Shown here in pieces: positions 51,201 through 57,435 of a stretch of DNA of 64,000 nucleotides. Origin of the DNA: CAZVCJ01 sp964625745 (GTDB lineage: Bacteria; Chloroflexota; Anaerolineae; VGOG01); NCBI GenBank assembly GCA_964625745.1, contig CAZVCJ010000004.1, forward strand, positions 3,946 through 67,945, written 5' to 3'. Within the stretch, counting starts at the first letter, position 1; every line of letters starts with the position of its first letter. The notes under the pieces are model-generated. The model was not told where the DNA came from. It did not search any database and worked only from the letters and a program-made list of their open reading frames with translations. Position numbers and translations under genes: made by a program.

Positions 51201-51620
51201 TGAGAGGGGCTGGACGTTCACGAAAATCTGGTCGGCGCTCACCCTCTCGTTGGCGAAACATGCAGCCACCCGCCTTTGGGCCAGGCACTCGATGAGGTCG
51301 GCGTATTCGACGCCCTTGTAGAACCGCCTGTCGGCGTAGCGCCTGTAGTTGGCCAGCTCGTGGTCGAACTGGAGGAGCAGTTCGATCTCGTCTCGGGTCA
51401 TCTGCAGGCGGGGATAGCCCTCGGCGTAGATGTTGTTGAACACGCTCCCCAGCGCCTCGCGAACCGGCTTGGGGCAGTAGCTCTCCGAGGGAATCATAAT
51501 CAGCTTCCTGGCCTGCCTCTCCTCCTCGAAGGCGATCAGGTCGGCCACATCGGGATCCACCTCGGCCAGGTCCTTGCCGAAGACGAGGTCCCAATACTCT
51601 TGGCTTTTTTCTCTCTTCAT
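48300..51620 (-). CDS. Serine hydroxymethyltransferase - GcvT-like - GcvT fusion
   Basis: 1106 residues. Residues 1-440 are serine hydroxymethyltransferase, with the PLP lysine in FTTHKTFFGPRGAV, YAEGYPRLQMT and GGTNTHLLVIDL. Residues about 515-620 look like the first half of a GcvT (LLEVIGQRATPFLQQVSTNDVSRL, SFLLDAQGQLIDSIAILRL) without the rest. Residues about 690-1106 are a complete aminomethyltransferase (KKVIPFAGWEMPVWYTSV, RETAGLFDVAHMGVVEV, GYTGEDIAYELYLH, ARDSTRTEAGLPLHGHDL). GcvT makes 5,10-methylene-tetrahydrofolate from glycine and SHMT uses it with a second glycine to make serine, so the fusion couples consecutive steps. Two junctions are made of translated 7-nt repeats (about 494-512 and 625-650). 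It is first gene of the gcv operon; aaggag stands before ATG 51620. No glycine riboswitch is recognisable upstream. Confidence 0.93.
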   Translation of the reverse strand: MKREKSQEYWDLVFGKDLAEVDPDVADLIAFEEERQARKLIMIPSESYCPKPVREALGSVFNNIYAEGYPRLQMTRDEIELLLQFDHELANYRRYADRRFYKGVEYADLIECLAQRRVAACFANERVSADQIFVNVQPLSGSPANLSVYSALLDPGDTIMGLALPQGGHLTHGSPFNISGRRYNVVSYAASRATEKLDYDQIMELALEHRPRIIVGGFTSYSWAPDWEKFREIADACGALLMADIAHTAGLAIAGAYPNPVGIADVTTFTTHKTFFGPRGAVIMTTDEDLAELIDNAVFPGRQGGPHVHKFAAMAVAARIAQTEEFKRLQHRIVENCVALADGLQRRGLKLAYGGTNTHLLVIDLNPLKSPEGFPLKGEIAARILDLAGIVVNKNTIPDDADASEASGIRLGTPWLTQRGMGRAEMDKIAEFIHRLIVNVKPFSYIGLTGPLWRGKIDLDILEEVKLEVEELARGAEVETPAQGIGYPHYYFLRETSSVKRETSNVKRQTSDMGLLEVIGQRATPFLQQVSTNDVSRLQPGESQRSFLLDAQGQLIDSIAILRLEPDQWGRDHYVVMTNPENTDRVKAWFRGLADGYILFDEDDIFRKVEGPVVVKDLDEDATPNIKSQISKLETKISKLETRNSKLETPIGLSLYQAGHDSLFHVSKPYFVGQKSLESVRSEVEKEEWQWQEEGELKRTVLYEEHLKLTKKVIPFAGWEMPVWYTSVGEEHRAVRETAGLFDVAHMGVVEVAGEHATAFLDAVTSNYVRWIGDGQSQYSYLLDPDGNVIDDVFIYRRAADRYMLVINASNAEKDLAWLNAVNSGKCLIDREHPDIEIEGPAIIRDLKDPASGDDQRVDLAIQGPNSLAILQSLTEDEKLREKLARISRTEFIETELAGMELIVSRTGYTGEDIAYELYLHPDNAPRMWNLLLEKGRDYDLKPAGLAARDSTRTEAGLPLHGHDLAGPYNISPIEAGFGSYVKFHKPYFIGRKTLLEKEATRNMELLRFRMDEKGVRMAKLGDPVVDKRGKYIGRVTSCALDTEGFQVGLAYVDQKYNREGVQIGIIPLPHDKVPPTKPVEELSLGDKMLLQEWATVLTRFPVAEE
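49673..49747. repeat. 7-nt-period repeat array (agtttcg) inside glyA-gcvT
   Basis: Five agtttcg units, agatttt, two agtttcg, then agatttg twice and a terminal variant. On the coding strand it reads SKLETRNSKLETK-type peptide. Confidence 0.9.
50085..50140. repeat. 7-nt-period repeat array (acgtttc) inside glyA-gcvT
   Basis: Alternating tttgacg and tttcacg units at the junction between the SHMT part and the GcvT-like half. Coding strand: ETSSVKRETSNVKRQTS. Confidence 0.9.
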
Positions 51621-51836
51621 TTGTCAGCACTCCTTTGTGTGTGGCTAACTTGACATTGTTAGATTCCTGATAAGACTATCTGGTCTTGGACGTGGCCGCC
51701 AAACAACACTACATCGAATTGAAAGAAACGAATTCTTTGCCCTCCATTCGCTTTGGCTCATGTGGGTTTAGATTTGATTGGGGCGCGGGGTAAATCCCCA
51801 GCCTGCCCCGCGCCCCGCACTTGTAGTTTGGGACCT
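51621..51836. other. Leader region of the glycine cleavage operon
   Basis: 216 nt between the RCC1-like gene stop and the glyA-gcvT start. No gene and no recognised riboswitch; the operon promoter should lie here, but no convincing -35/-10 pair was found. Confidence 0.4.
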
Positions 51837-52337
51837 CTACCGCAGGATCAGCGGCAGGTACAGGTAGTAGCCCCAAAGCACATTCACCGGCGTCGTGCGC
51901 TGGGTGGTCGTGCCATCCCCGAGTTGACCAGACGAGTTACGGCCCCAGCACTTGCCCCCGCCGCCGGTCAGGGCGCAGGTGTGATACCAACCCGCCGCAA
52001 TCGCGGCCACACCGCTCGCCAGGCCGCTCACGTTCACGGGCGTCGTGCGCCGGGTGGTCGTGCCGTCGCCGAGTTGACCATAGGTGTTGTCGCCCCAGCA
52101 CTTGACCCCGCCGCCGCTGGTGAGGGCGCAGGTGTGATACCCACCCCCCGCAATCGCGGTGGCGTTGGCGGCGATGGCCAACGGCAGTCCGCCAAGTGGC
52201 GCGCCTAGAGGGTTTCGGCCAGGAGAAGTGGCAGCCAGGCCTGGGACCTGGGCGTGGACGCTGCCGGCCAGCAGGGTCAGCAACACCCATACACCGATCA
52301 AACTGTTCAGACGCTTGAAATGACAAATGGGTTTCAT
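51837..52337 (-). CDS. Minimal secreted RCC1-repeat protein
   Basis: 166 residues. Signal peptide (SLIGVWVLLTLLAGSVHA), then two RCC1 repeats (HTCALTSGGGVKCWGDNTYGQLGDGTTT and HTCALTGGGGKCWGRNSSGQLGDGTTT), and a C-terminus YYLYLPLILR. Full RCC1 propellers have about seven repeats, so this cannot form a complete propeller alone. The two repeats are highly similar at DNA level, so it is likely a contraction of a longer ancestral array. The C-terminal motif matches that of the other secreted proteins here. Confidence 0.75.
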   Translation of the reverse strand: MKPICHFKRLNSLIGVWVLLTLLAGSVHAQVPGLAATSPGRNPLGAPLGGLPLAIAANATAIAGGGYHTCALTSGGGVKCWGDNTYGQLGDGTTTRRTTPVNVSGLASGVAAIAAGWYHTCALTGGGGKCWGRNSSGQLGDGTTTQRTTPVNVLWGYYLYLPLILR

Positions 52338-52450
52338 TTCCTTTCCTCCTCTTTTTGAATGACCACCGTTTTTTGGAGCACCATTTGGGCTCCCCGCTAT
52401 TCCTCAATTCGATCACTTGCCTAAACGTTCATACTCTCCCTCCTAATCAG

Positions 52451-52491
52451 TTCCACATGCCTCGGCAAATCCTCGCCCCTGGCCCAGGCTG
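52451..52491. repeat. Duplicated copy of the 3' end of the 53600-54754 gene
   Basis: 41 nt matching 53616-53656 with 2 mismatches, same orientation. In the minus-strand frame it still reads AWARGEDLPRHVE, against AWARGEDLARHVE in the intact gene. The toxin-antitoxin-like pair lies between the two copies. Confidence 0.8.
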
Positions 52492-52531
52492 CTTGGCTTT
52501 AGCCGGGCAGCTCCATTGCCCAATTCACATT

Positions 52532-52903
52532 CTACGACCTGAATTCCTGCAGGAAGCGAATGGTGTTGCGTATCTCATCAGCAGGCAGGGTGTTAAGCAG
52601 ATTCAGTGTGCAGCACAGCAACTCGCCAAACTGACGACCGGTTAGGTGGACGGAGACAATAATGCCGGAGTGTTCTTTCCCAGCCTCGTACCATTCACGG
52701 GCATAGCGCACAAAATCCTTGATGTTGAAGGTCAGAAAGGCCCGTCCTTCGGCGGCAGCGTAATCCAATTGTTCCTCATCGGACAAGCCCATTCTACCGA
52801 CTTCCTGAACGGCCACAGCATCAAAACCCCGCCGTCGCAGAGCAGCAGCCAGTTGAGGCCCTTTGGAGACATCCTCGTCAATGAGCAAGCGAATCTTGGC
52901 CAA
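52532..52903 (-). CDS. DUF5615 (Mut7-C/PIN-like) protein, putative toxin
   Basis: 123 residues: MAKIRLLIDEDVSKG with the family acidic residues, LRRRGFDAVAVQEVGRMGLSDEEQLDYAA and RAFLTFNIKDFVRYA with the second acidic site. The family has a PIN-like nuclease fold and is usually coded beside a DUF433 antitoxin-like gene, as here. RNase toxin activity is inferred only. Confidence 0.82.
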   Translation of the reverse strand: MAKIRLLIDEDVSKGPQLAAALRRRGFDAVAVQEVGRMGLSDEEQLDYAAAEGRAFLTFNIKDFVRYAREWYEAGKEHSGIIVSVHLTGRQFGELLCCTLNLLNTLPADEIRNTIRFLQEFRS

Positions 52904-52912
52904 GGTCTTACC

Positions 52913-53506
52913 TCATGGTCTGGCTGGAAGCAACTGACCTTTTGCACCGATCTTAAGGCTATGTTTCTCCATTACACGCTCCAGGCGATTCTCCTCGATG
53001 AGCGCCTCTATCTCCTCCTGATGGTCCAGGTAAAAACTGATGGCATCAAAAACGCCAGCAGGAGGTAGGTGGGGATAGGCTTCCAGAATTTCATCGAGTG
53101 TCTCGCTGGCCTTGTAATGCAACACGATGGCGCGCACCGGCACGCGCGTTCCCTTGATGATCGGTTCGCCACCGGCAATGCCAGGCACGCGAACAATGTA
53201 AGGATGTTCCGTGGGCCTTGTTTCTAACTCAGCTACAAGCGGGCTTGCCTTTCCCATGATGCTCGTCTCCGTATCCACTTCGCCACGCTTATACTCCGCT
53301 CTCGCTTCCCTGATACTGGCCAAGTATTCGGGGTCGGACGACTCGCTGACGGTCTCCATCAAGTTCTCGAAGTCATCAGCACTTAGCAACACAACTATGG
53401 GGAGACCATCCTTCTCAATGAGCAGGCGATCTTTGCTGCGCCATATCTCCTCAGCCAGTCGTTCAAAATCCATCTTGGCTTGTTCAAGACCGATCATCTT
53501 TATCAT
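52913..53506 (-). CDS. Phd/YefM-type antitoxin fused to DUF433
   Basis: 197 residues from ATG 53506, chosen because gaggagg precedes it. Residues 1-75 resemble a Phd/YefM antitoxin (MIGLEQAKMDFERLAEEIW, LLIEKDGLPIVVLLSADDFENLM). Residues about 95-165 are DUF433 (VRVPGIAGGEPIIKGTRVPVRAIVLHYKASETLDEILEAYPHLPPAGVFDAI). DUF433 is the usual partner of DUF5615, encoded next. The additional N-terminal Phd-like domain would normally pair with a RelE or Doc toxin, not seen here. The open frame upstream of 53506 is repeat DNA and not part of the gene. Confidence 0.82.
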   Translation of the reverse strand: MIKMIGLEQAKMDFERLAEEIWRSKDRLLIEKDGLPIVVLLSADDFENLMETVSESSDPEYLASIREARAEYKRGEVDTETSIMGKASPLVAELETRPTEHPYIVRVPGIAGGEPIIKGTRVPVRAIVLHYKASETLDEILEAYPHLPPAGVFDAISFYLDHQEEIEALIEENRLERVMEKHSLKIGAKGQLLPARP

Positions 53507-53518
53507 CTCATCCTCCTC

Positions 53519-53615
53519 TTCTGGAAGTTGGAAGCTGGAAAGTGGAAATTGGAGAACCAATCTCCAATATCCAATATCCAATATCTAACCTCCAGCTTCT
53601 CAGTGTTTCAGTGTT
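53519..53615. repeat. Long 7-nt-period repeat array
   Basis: ctggaag / ttggaag / ctggaaa / gtggaaa / ttggaga / accaatc / tccaata three times / tctaacc / tccagct / tctcagt / gtttcag / tgtttcc. The phase of 7 is kept while the unit changes and inverts in the middle. It separates the antitoxin gene from the 53600-54754 gene and overlaps the latter's last codons. Confidence 0.8.
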
Positions 53616-54754
53616 TCCACATGCCTCGCCAAATCCTCCCCCCTGGCCCAGGCTGTCTCCACCAGGGCGTACAAGCCGCCGGAGACCAGGGAGTGGCCGC
53701 CCAGGACGATGGGGATGGGAGCTGCGATGGCCGCCTGGGTGAAGCGGCGCACCCAGGGGTCGCTGATTTTCTCCGGCTGGCGCAGGTCGGAGTAGAAACG
53801 GTCGGCAGCGGAGGGCCAGATTTGCCGATGGGCAAAGAGGACACGGCTGTCCAGAAAGGCGGCCCGGCTCATCTCCGCCAGGGTAGCGAAGAATCTCTCC
53901 AGTCCCACTTCCTCCAGATAGAATCCCAACAGGGACAGAGCCTCTCCCCGCGCCTGACGGCCACTGGCGCGCATGCCCCGCTCTTCTGAGAACAGGCGCA
54001 CCCGGCAGGCTGTCTCGGACTCCAGGTAAGCCCAGGTCGAGGCCGACACTCGCCCTGCCACCAGAACTTCAGCCTCACGGTCGGTGAACAACTTCAGCGC
54101 CAGCTCGATGTGAGAAGTATCTAGCTCCAGGCTGTCCAGGTAGCGTCGGGTATGGGCACCTACGCCGGGATGGGGCTTCAGAGTCATCAGGTCACTGGGG
54201 GTGTCAACGTCCAACTGAGTAGCAGCGTTGCGGGGCAGTTCCTTACACGGCAGGTCGGCCCTCTTCACCAAGCGCCAGGCGAGATCGTTGTCAAGGGTGA
54301 GGGTCAAGGACTCTATCGAATTGATGGCTTCAGCAGGGGCAAAGGCGGCGAAGTCGGTGGAGTAAAAATTGTTAGCGATGACGAGCTCGTCAGCGGAGAG
54401 GAGGGTTTCGGCGATGCGGCCCATTTCCTTGGTGGAGAGCAGGGCGCCGCTTCCCCCTCCTATGTAGAAGACTTTGTCTATGTCATTCTTGTTGATCAGT
54501 TCGTGCAACCGCCGCCCAAAGTGGAATTCCTCTCCGGGTTTCCCCAGTTCGATGTGCACTGGCTTTCCTTGTAGCTTCTCGGCCAGGGAAGCGGAATTGG
54601 TGGCCAGCACGATGGGGCCGATGGCTTCGACGGCGAGAGCCCTCTCAATGGTGTCGAGGGTGATGGCCTGGCGAGCCAGGGCCACCATCCTCTCCACCTC
54701 GCTCCTCTCGCTGGAGCCTGTCATGATCACCAGGGACACCTTCGAACCGGGCAT
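53600..54754 (-). CDS. Unassigned protein with nucleotidyltransferase-like features
   Basis: 384 residues, family not recognised with certainty. The first 190 residues resemble MobA/CofC-like nucleotidyltransferases: an ALARQAITLDTIERAL-type start, VFYIGGGSGALLS, and QLDVDTPSDLMTLK near residue 190, which is close to the DxDTPxDL of CofC. The Gly-rich phosphate loop at the N-terminus is not obvious. The remaining 190 residues are alpha-helical and unlike anything I can name (CRVRLFSEERGMRASGRQARGEAL, VLFAHRQIWPSAADRFYSDL). A nucleotide-dependent or sugar-phosphate-related role is possible. Its 3' end exists in a second copy at 52451-52491. Confidence 0.7.
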   Translation of the reverse strand: MPGSKVSLVIMTGSSERSEVERMVALARQAITLDTIERALAVEAIGPIVLATNSASLAEKLQGKPVHIELGKPGEEFHFGRRLHELINKNDIDKVFYIGGGSGALLSTKEMGRIAETLLSADELVIANNFYSTDFAAFAPAEAINSIESLTLTLDNDLAWRLVKRADLPCKELPRNAATQLDVDTPSDLMTLKPHPGVGAHTRRYLDSLELDTSHIELALKLFTDREAEVLVAGRVSASTWAYLESETACRVRLFSEERGMRASGRQARGEALSLLGFYLEEVGLERFFATLAEMSRAAFLDSRVLFAHRQIWPSAADRFYSDLRQPEKISDPWVRRFTQAAIAAPIPIVLGGHSLVSGGLYALVETAWARGEDLARHVETLKH

Positions 54755-54777
54755 ATCGAGCTCACCTAATCTTGGGG

Positions 54778-54806
54778 GATGTTGGATATTGGGTATTAGA
54801 GATTAT
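54778..54806. repeat. 7-nt-period repeat between unassigned gene and alr
   Basis: gatgttg / gatattg / ggtatta / gagatta. Intergenic. Confidence 0.55.
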
Positions 54807-54838
54807 AGACCGCGCCCCGCTTTTTGTCAAAAGGTGAA

Positions 54839-56029
54839 CTATTGGGTTGTCTCGGTGAGAGGATGCACAGCCACGACCTGCCCGTCTTCGAGGTAGACCC
54901 TGGTCACCCGCGGCAGGATGCTGGTGGTCACTTCGTAGTTGATGGTTTCGGCCCAGGCAGCCACTTCCTCAGCGCTGATCGCGTCGTTGCCTTGCCGCCC
55001 CAGGAGCACCACTTCGTCATCCTGCTGCACGTCGGGGATGTGGCTGGCTTTCACCACAAACTGATCCATGCAGATCCGTCCTACGATGGGGGCGCGCCGG
55101 CCATGGATGAGCACCTGCCCTCTGTTGGAGAGAAGGCGATGGTAGCCGTCGCCGTAGCCGACGGGCACCAGGGCCACGCGGGTAGGCTCGCTGGTGGTAT
55201 AGGTGCAGCCGTAGCTGATGCAGGAGCCAGTGGGGAGGGTACGCACTCGGGCCACCCGGCTCTTGAGGGTCATGGCCGGGCGCAGGGGGATGGTCGGCTT
55301 CTCTTCACTTGAAGGACGCAGGCCATAGAGGGCAATGCCGCAGCGCACCATGTCCAGGTGTGTCTGCGGCAGGGTCAGAGTAGCTGCACTGTTGGCCACG
55401 TGTTTGATAGGGATGATGAAACCCGCTCCCTCTAGTTTCTTCACCACTTCGAGGTAGGTCTGAAACTGTTGAAAGGTGTATGCCTTGTCCGCCGCGTCGG
55501 CCATGGCGAAGTGGGTGTAGATGCCCTCCAGGATGAGGCCGGGCAGTTCGGATATGGCCTGGACGAAGTCTGCCACTTCATCAGGCAGCAGCCCGAAGCG
55601 ACCCAATCCCGTGTCCACCTTGACGTGGATAGGGAGCACTTTCCCTTGATGAAGAGCTGCGGCAGAGAGGGCCTGGGCCTGTTCGGGGGTATTCACGGTG
55701 GGGGTTAAATCCCAGCGGACGATGGTTTCCGCCTGGGCTGGCAGAGTGTAGCCCATGATCAAAACGGGAGCCGTGATCCCCGCTTGTCGCAACTGGACGC
55801 CCTCCAGAGTGCGATGCACCGCCAGGCGGCTGGCCCCATTATCCAGGGCCGCCTCAGCTACCGGTACCGCGCCATGGCCGTAGCCGTTGGCCTTGACCAC
55901 GGCCATCAACTCTGTCTTCTCCCCAATGAGTCGCTTGAGCTCTCGTGCATTATGAGCGATGGCGTCCAGGTCTATCTCGGCCCAGGTCAGGCTGACGTTT
56001 GACGTTTCACGTTTGACGTTTACATCCAT
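54839..56029 (-). CDS. alr: Alanine racemase
   Basis: 396 residues. PLP enzyme making D-alanine for the cell wall. The PLP lysine is in AVVKANGYGHGAVPVA; the C-terminal domain has SYGCTYTT, VPVGYGDGYHRLLSNRGQVLIHG, IVGRICMDQFVV and the catalytic Tyr region. The N-terminus (DVNVKRETSNVS) comes from a 7-nt repeat (55992-56024) that precedes the conserved start TWAEIDLDAIAHN. The gene begins 3 nt after the stop of the next gene upstream. Confidence 0.96.
   Translation of the reverse strand: MDVNVKRETSNVSLTWAEIDLDAIAHNARELKRLIGEKTELMAVVKANGYGHGAVPVAEAALDNGASRLAVHRTLEGVQLRQAGITAPVLIMGYTLPAQAETIVRWDLTPTVNTPEQAQALSAAALHQGKVLPIHVKVDTGLGRFGLLPDEVADFVQAISELPGLILEGIYTHFAMADAADKAYTFQQFQTYLEVVKKLEGAGFIIPIKHVANSAATLTLPQTHLDMVRCGIALYGLRPSSEEKPTIPLRPAMTLKSRVARVRTLPTGSCISYGCTYTTSEPTRVALVPVGYGDGYHRLLSNRGQVLIHGRRAPIVGRICMDQFVVKASHIPDVQQDDEVVLLGRQGNDAISAEEVAAWAETINYEVTTSILPRVTRVYLEDGQVVAVHPLTETTQ
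55992..56024. repeat. 7-nt-period repeat encoding the alanine racemase N-terminus
   Basis: tgacgtt / tgacgtt / tcacgtt / tgacgtt; coding strand NVKRETSNVS. Same family as 50085-50140. Confidence 0.75.
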
Positions 56030-56032
56030 CCC

Positions 56033-57412
56033 TCACCTCTCAGAAAAGGGTTTTCGCTCCACGAACTTGCCCGCTCCCACCTGGCCCACGAACTCGTTGT
56101 CTCTGACGATGACCTTGCCGCGAGCGATAGTCATCACGGGATAGCCTCTGACCGTGACGTGTTCGTAGGAGCTGTAGTCTACATTCATGTGCAGGTTCTC
56201 TGTGGTCAGGATGCGCTCCTGGTGGGGATCGAAGATCACGATGTCAGCATCGGAGCCAACGGCGATGGCGCCCTTGCGAGGCGAAAGGCCAAACAGCCTG
56301 GCGGGAGCGGTGGACACCAATTCAACGAATCTGTTGATGGAAAAACGACCTTGGTTTACGCCGAAGTGATAGATGAGAGGCAAACGGGTCTCTATGCCCG
56401 GCGCGCCGTTGGGGATTTGGGTGAAGTCGTCCCGGCCTCGTTGCTTATGAGTGGCGAAGTTCCAGGGGCAATGATCGGTGGAGATGGTCTGTAGGGTGCC
56501 GGCAGCCAGGGCTTGCCAAAGGGGTTCCCAATTGGACTTGTCCCTGAGCGGCGGTGAGAGCACGAACTTCGCTCCCTCGAAGCCGGGCCGTTCGTACTCG
56601 TCCTCCGAGAGGATCAAGTGCTGGGTGCACACCTCGCCGTAGACGCGCTGCCCCTGGGCCCGGTGTCTTCGTACAACCTCCAAAGACTCCCGGCAGGTCA
56701 GATGTGCCAGGTAGACGGGGCACTTCGTGAGGCGAGCCAGAGCGATGACCCGGTTGGTTGCCTCAGCTTCGGCCAGAGGAGGCCGGCTGCAGGGGTGATA
56801 GCGAGGGCCAGTCTTGCCCTCAGCCAGCAACTTCTGCTTGAGATACTCGATCACCCAGTGGTTTTCGGCGTGTACGATGGGGAGGACACCGCAGGCAGCG
56901 GCTACGGCCATGAGGTCTAGGATCTGGTCATCATTCACCATCAGGGCCGGGTAGGTGGTGTACAGTTTGAGGCTAGTGTAGCCAGCGGCAGCCAGTTCTT
57001 TGATTTCAGCCAGGGTTTCGGGGCGAGCGTTGGTGGCCGTCAGGTGCAGGCCGTAGTCAATGGCTGTGCGTCCATCGGCCTGCGAGCGCCGCTCGGCCAC
57101 TGCCTGATGTAGGCTCTGGCCTGGCTTGGGGTCAATAAAATCAATGACTGTGGTCGTGCCCCCACAGGCGGCGGCGATAGTGCCCGTGGTGAAGTCGTCG
57201 CTGGAGGTGATGTCGCCAATGGTCATCTCCAGGTGAACGTGGACGTCAACGCCCCCCGGCATGACGTACTTATCGGTTGCATCAATCACCTCGTCGCCCT
57301 CTAGCCTGTGCCCGATGAGAGCGATGACGCCATCCTTGATTCCGACATCGGCCTGATAGGTCTCGGTAGCGGTGACGATTGTGCCGTTTCGGATAACCAG
57401 GTCCATTTTCAT
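56033..57412 (-). CDS. Dihydropyrimidinase / hydantoinase-type hydrolase
   Basis: 459 residues, amidohydrolase superfamily, opening cyclic amides such as dihydropyrimidines or hydantoins. Metal motifs are VMPGGVDVHVHLEM (HxH), the carbamylated lysine in YTSLKLYTTYP, His in IVHAENH and YLAHLTC, and the Asp in STDHCPWNF. NGAPGIETRLPLIYHFGV is typical of the dihydropyrimidinase group. The closing WxRKP-like GKFVERKPF is also present. Genes around it (ornithine carbamoyltransferase, GTPase, amino acid transporter) suggest a carbamoyl/ureido catabolic cluster; the actual substrate is not predictable. Confidence 0.92.
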   Translation of the reverse strand: MKMDLVIRNGTIVTATETYQADVGIKDGVIALIGHRLEGDEVIDATDKYVMPGGVDVHVHLEMTIGDITSSDDFTTGTIAAACGGTTTVIDFIDPKPGQSLHQAVAERRSQADGRTAIDYGLHLTATNARPETLAEIKELAAAGYTSLKLYTTYPALMVNDDQILDLMAVAAACGVLPIVHAENHWVIEYLKQKLLAEGKTGPRYHPCSRPPLAEAEATNRVIALARLTKCPVYLAHLTCRESLEVVRRHRAQGQRVYGEVCTQHLILSEDEYERPGFEGAKFVLSPPLRDKSNWEPLWQALAAGTLQTISTDHCPWNFATHKQRGRDDFTQIPNGAPGIETRLPLIYHFGVNQGRFSINRFVELVSTAPARLFGLSPRKGAIAVGSDADIVIFDPHQERILTTENLHMNVDYSSYEHVTVRGYPVMTIARGKVIVRDNEFVGQVGAGKFVERKPFSER

Positions 57413-57435
57413 GATAGCACGGGTGCAGACCCCCG

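Noticed and set aside
51621..51836. Glycine riboswitch before the gcv operon
   Set aside because: No tandem glycine aptamer pattern could be recognised by eye on the coding strand; a covariance search would decide.
53507..53581. Upstream extension of the Phd-DUF433 gene
   Set aside because: The extra 25 codons are 7-nt repeat sequence, and a strong ribosome site lies before ATG 53506.
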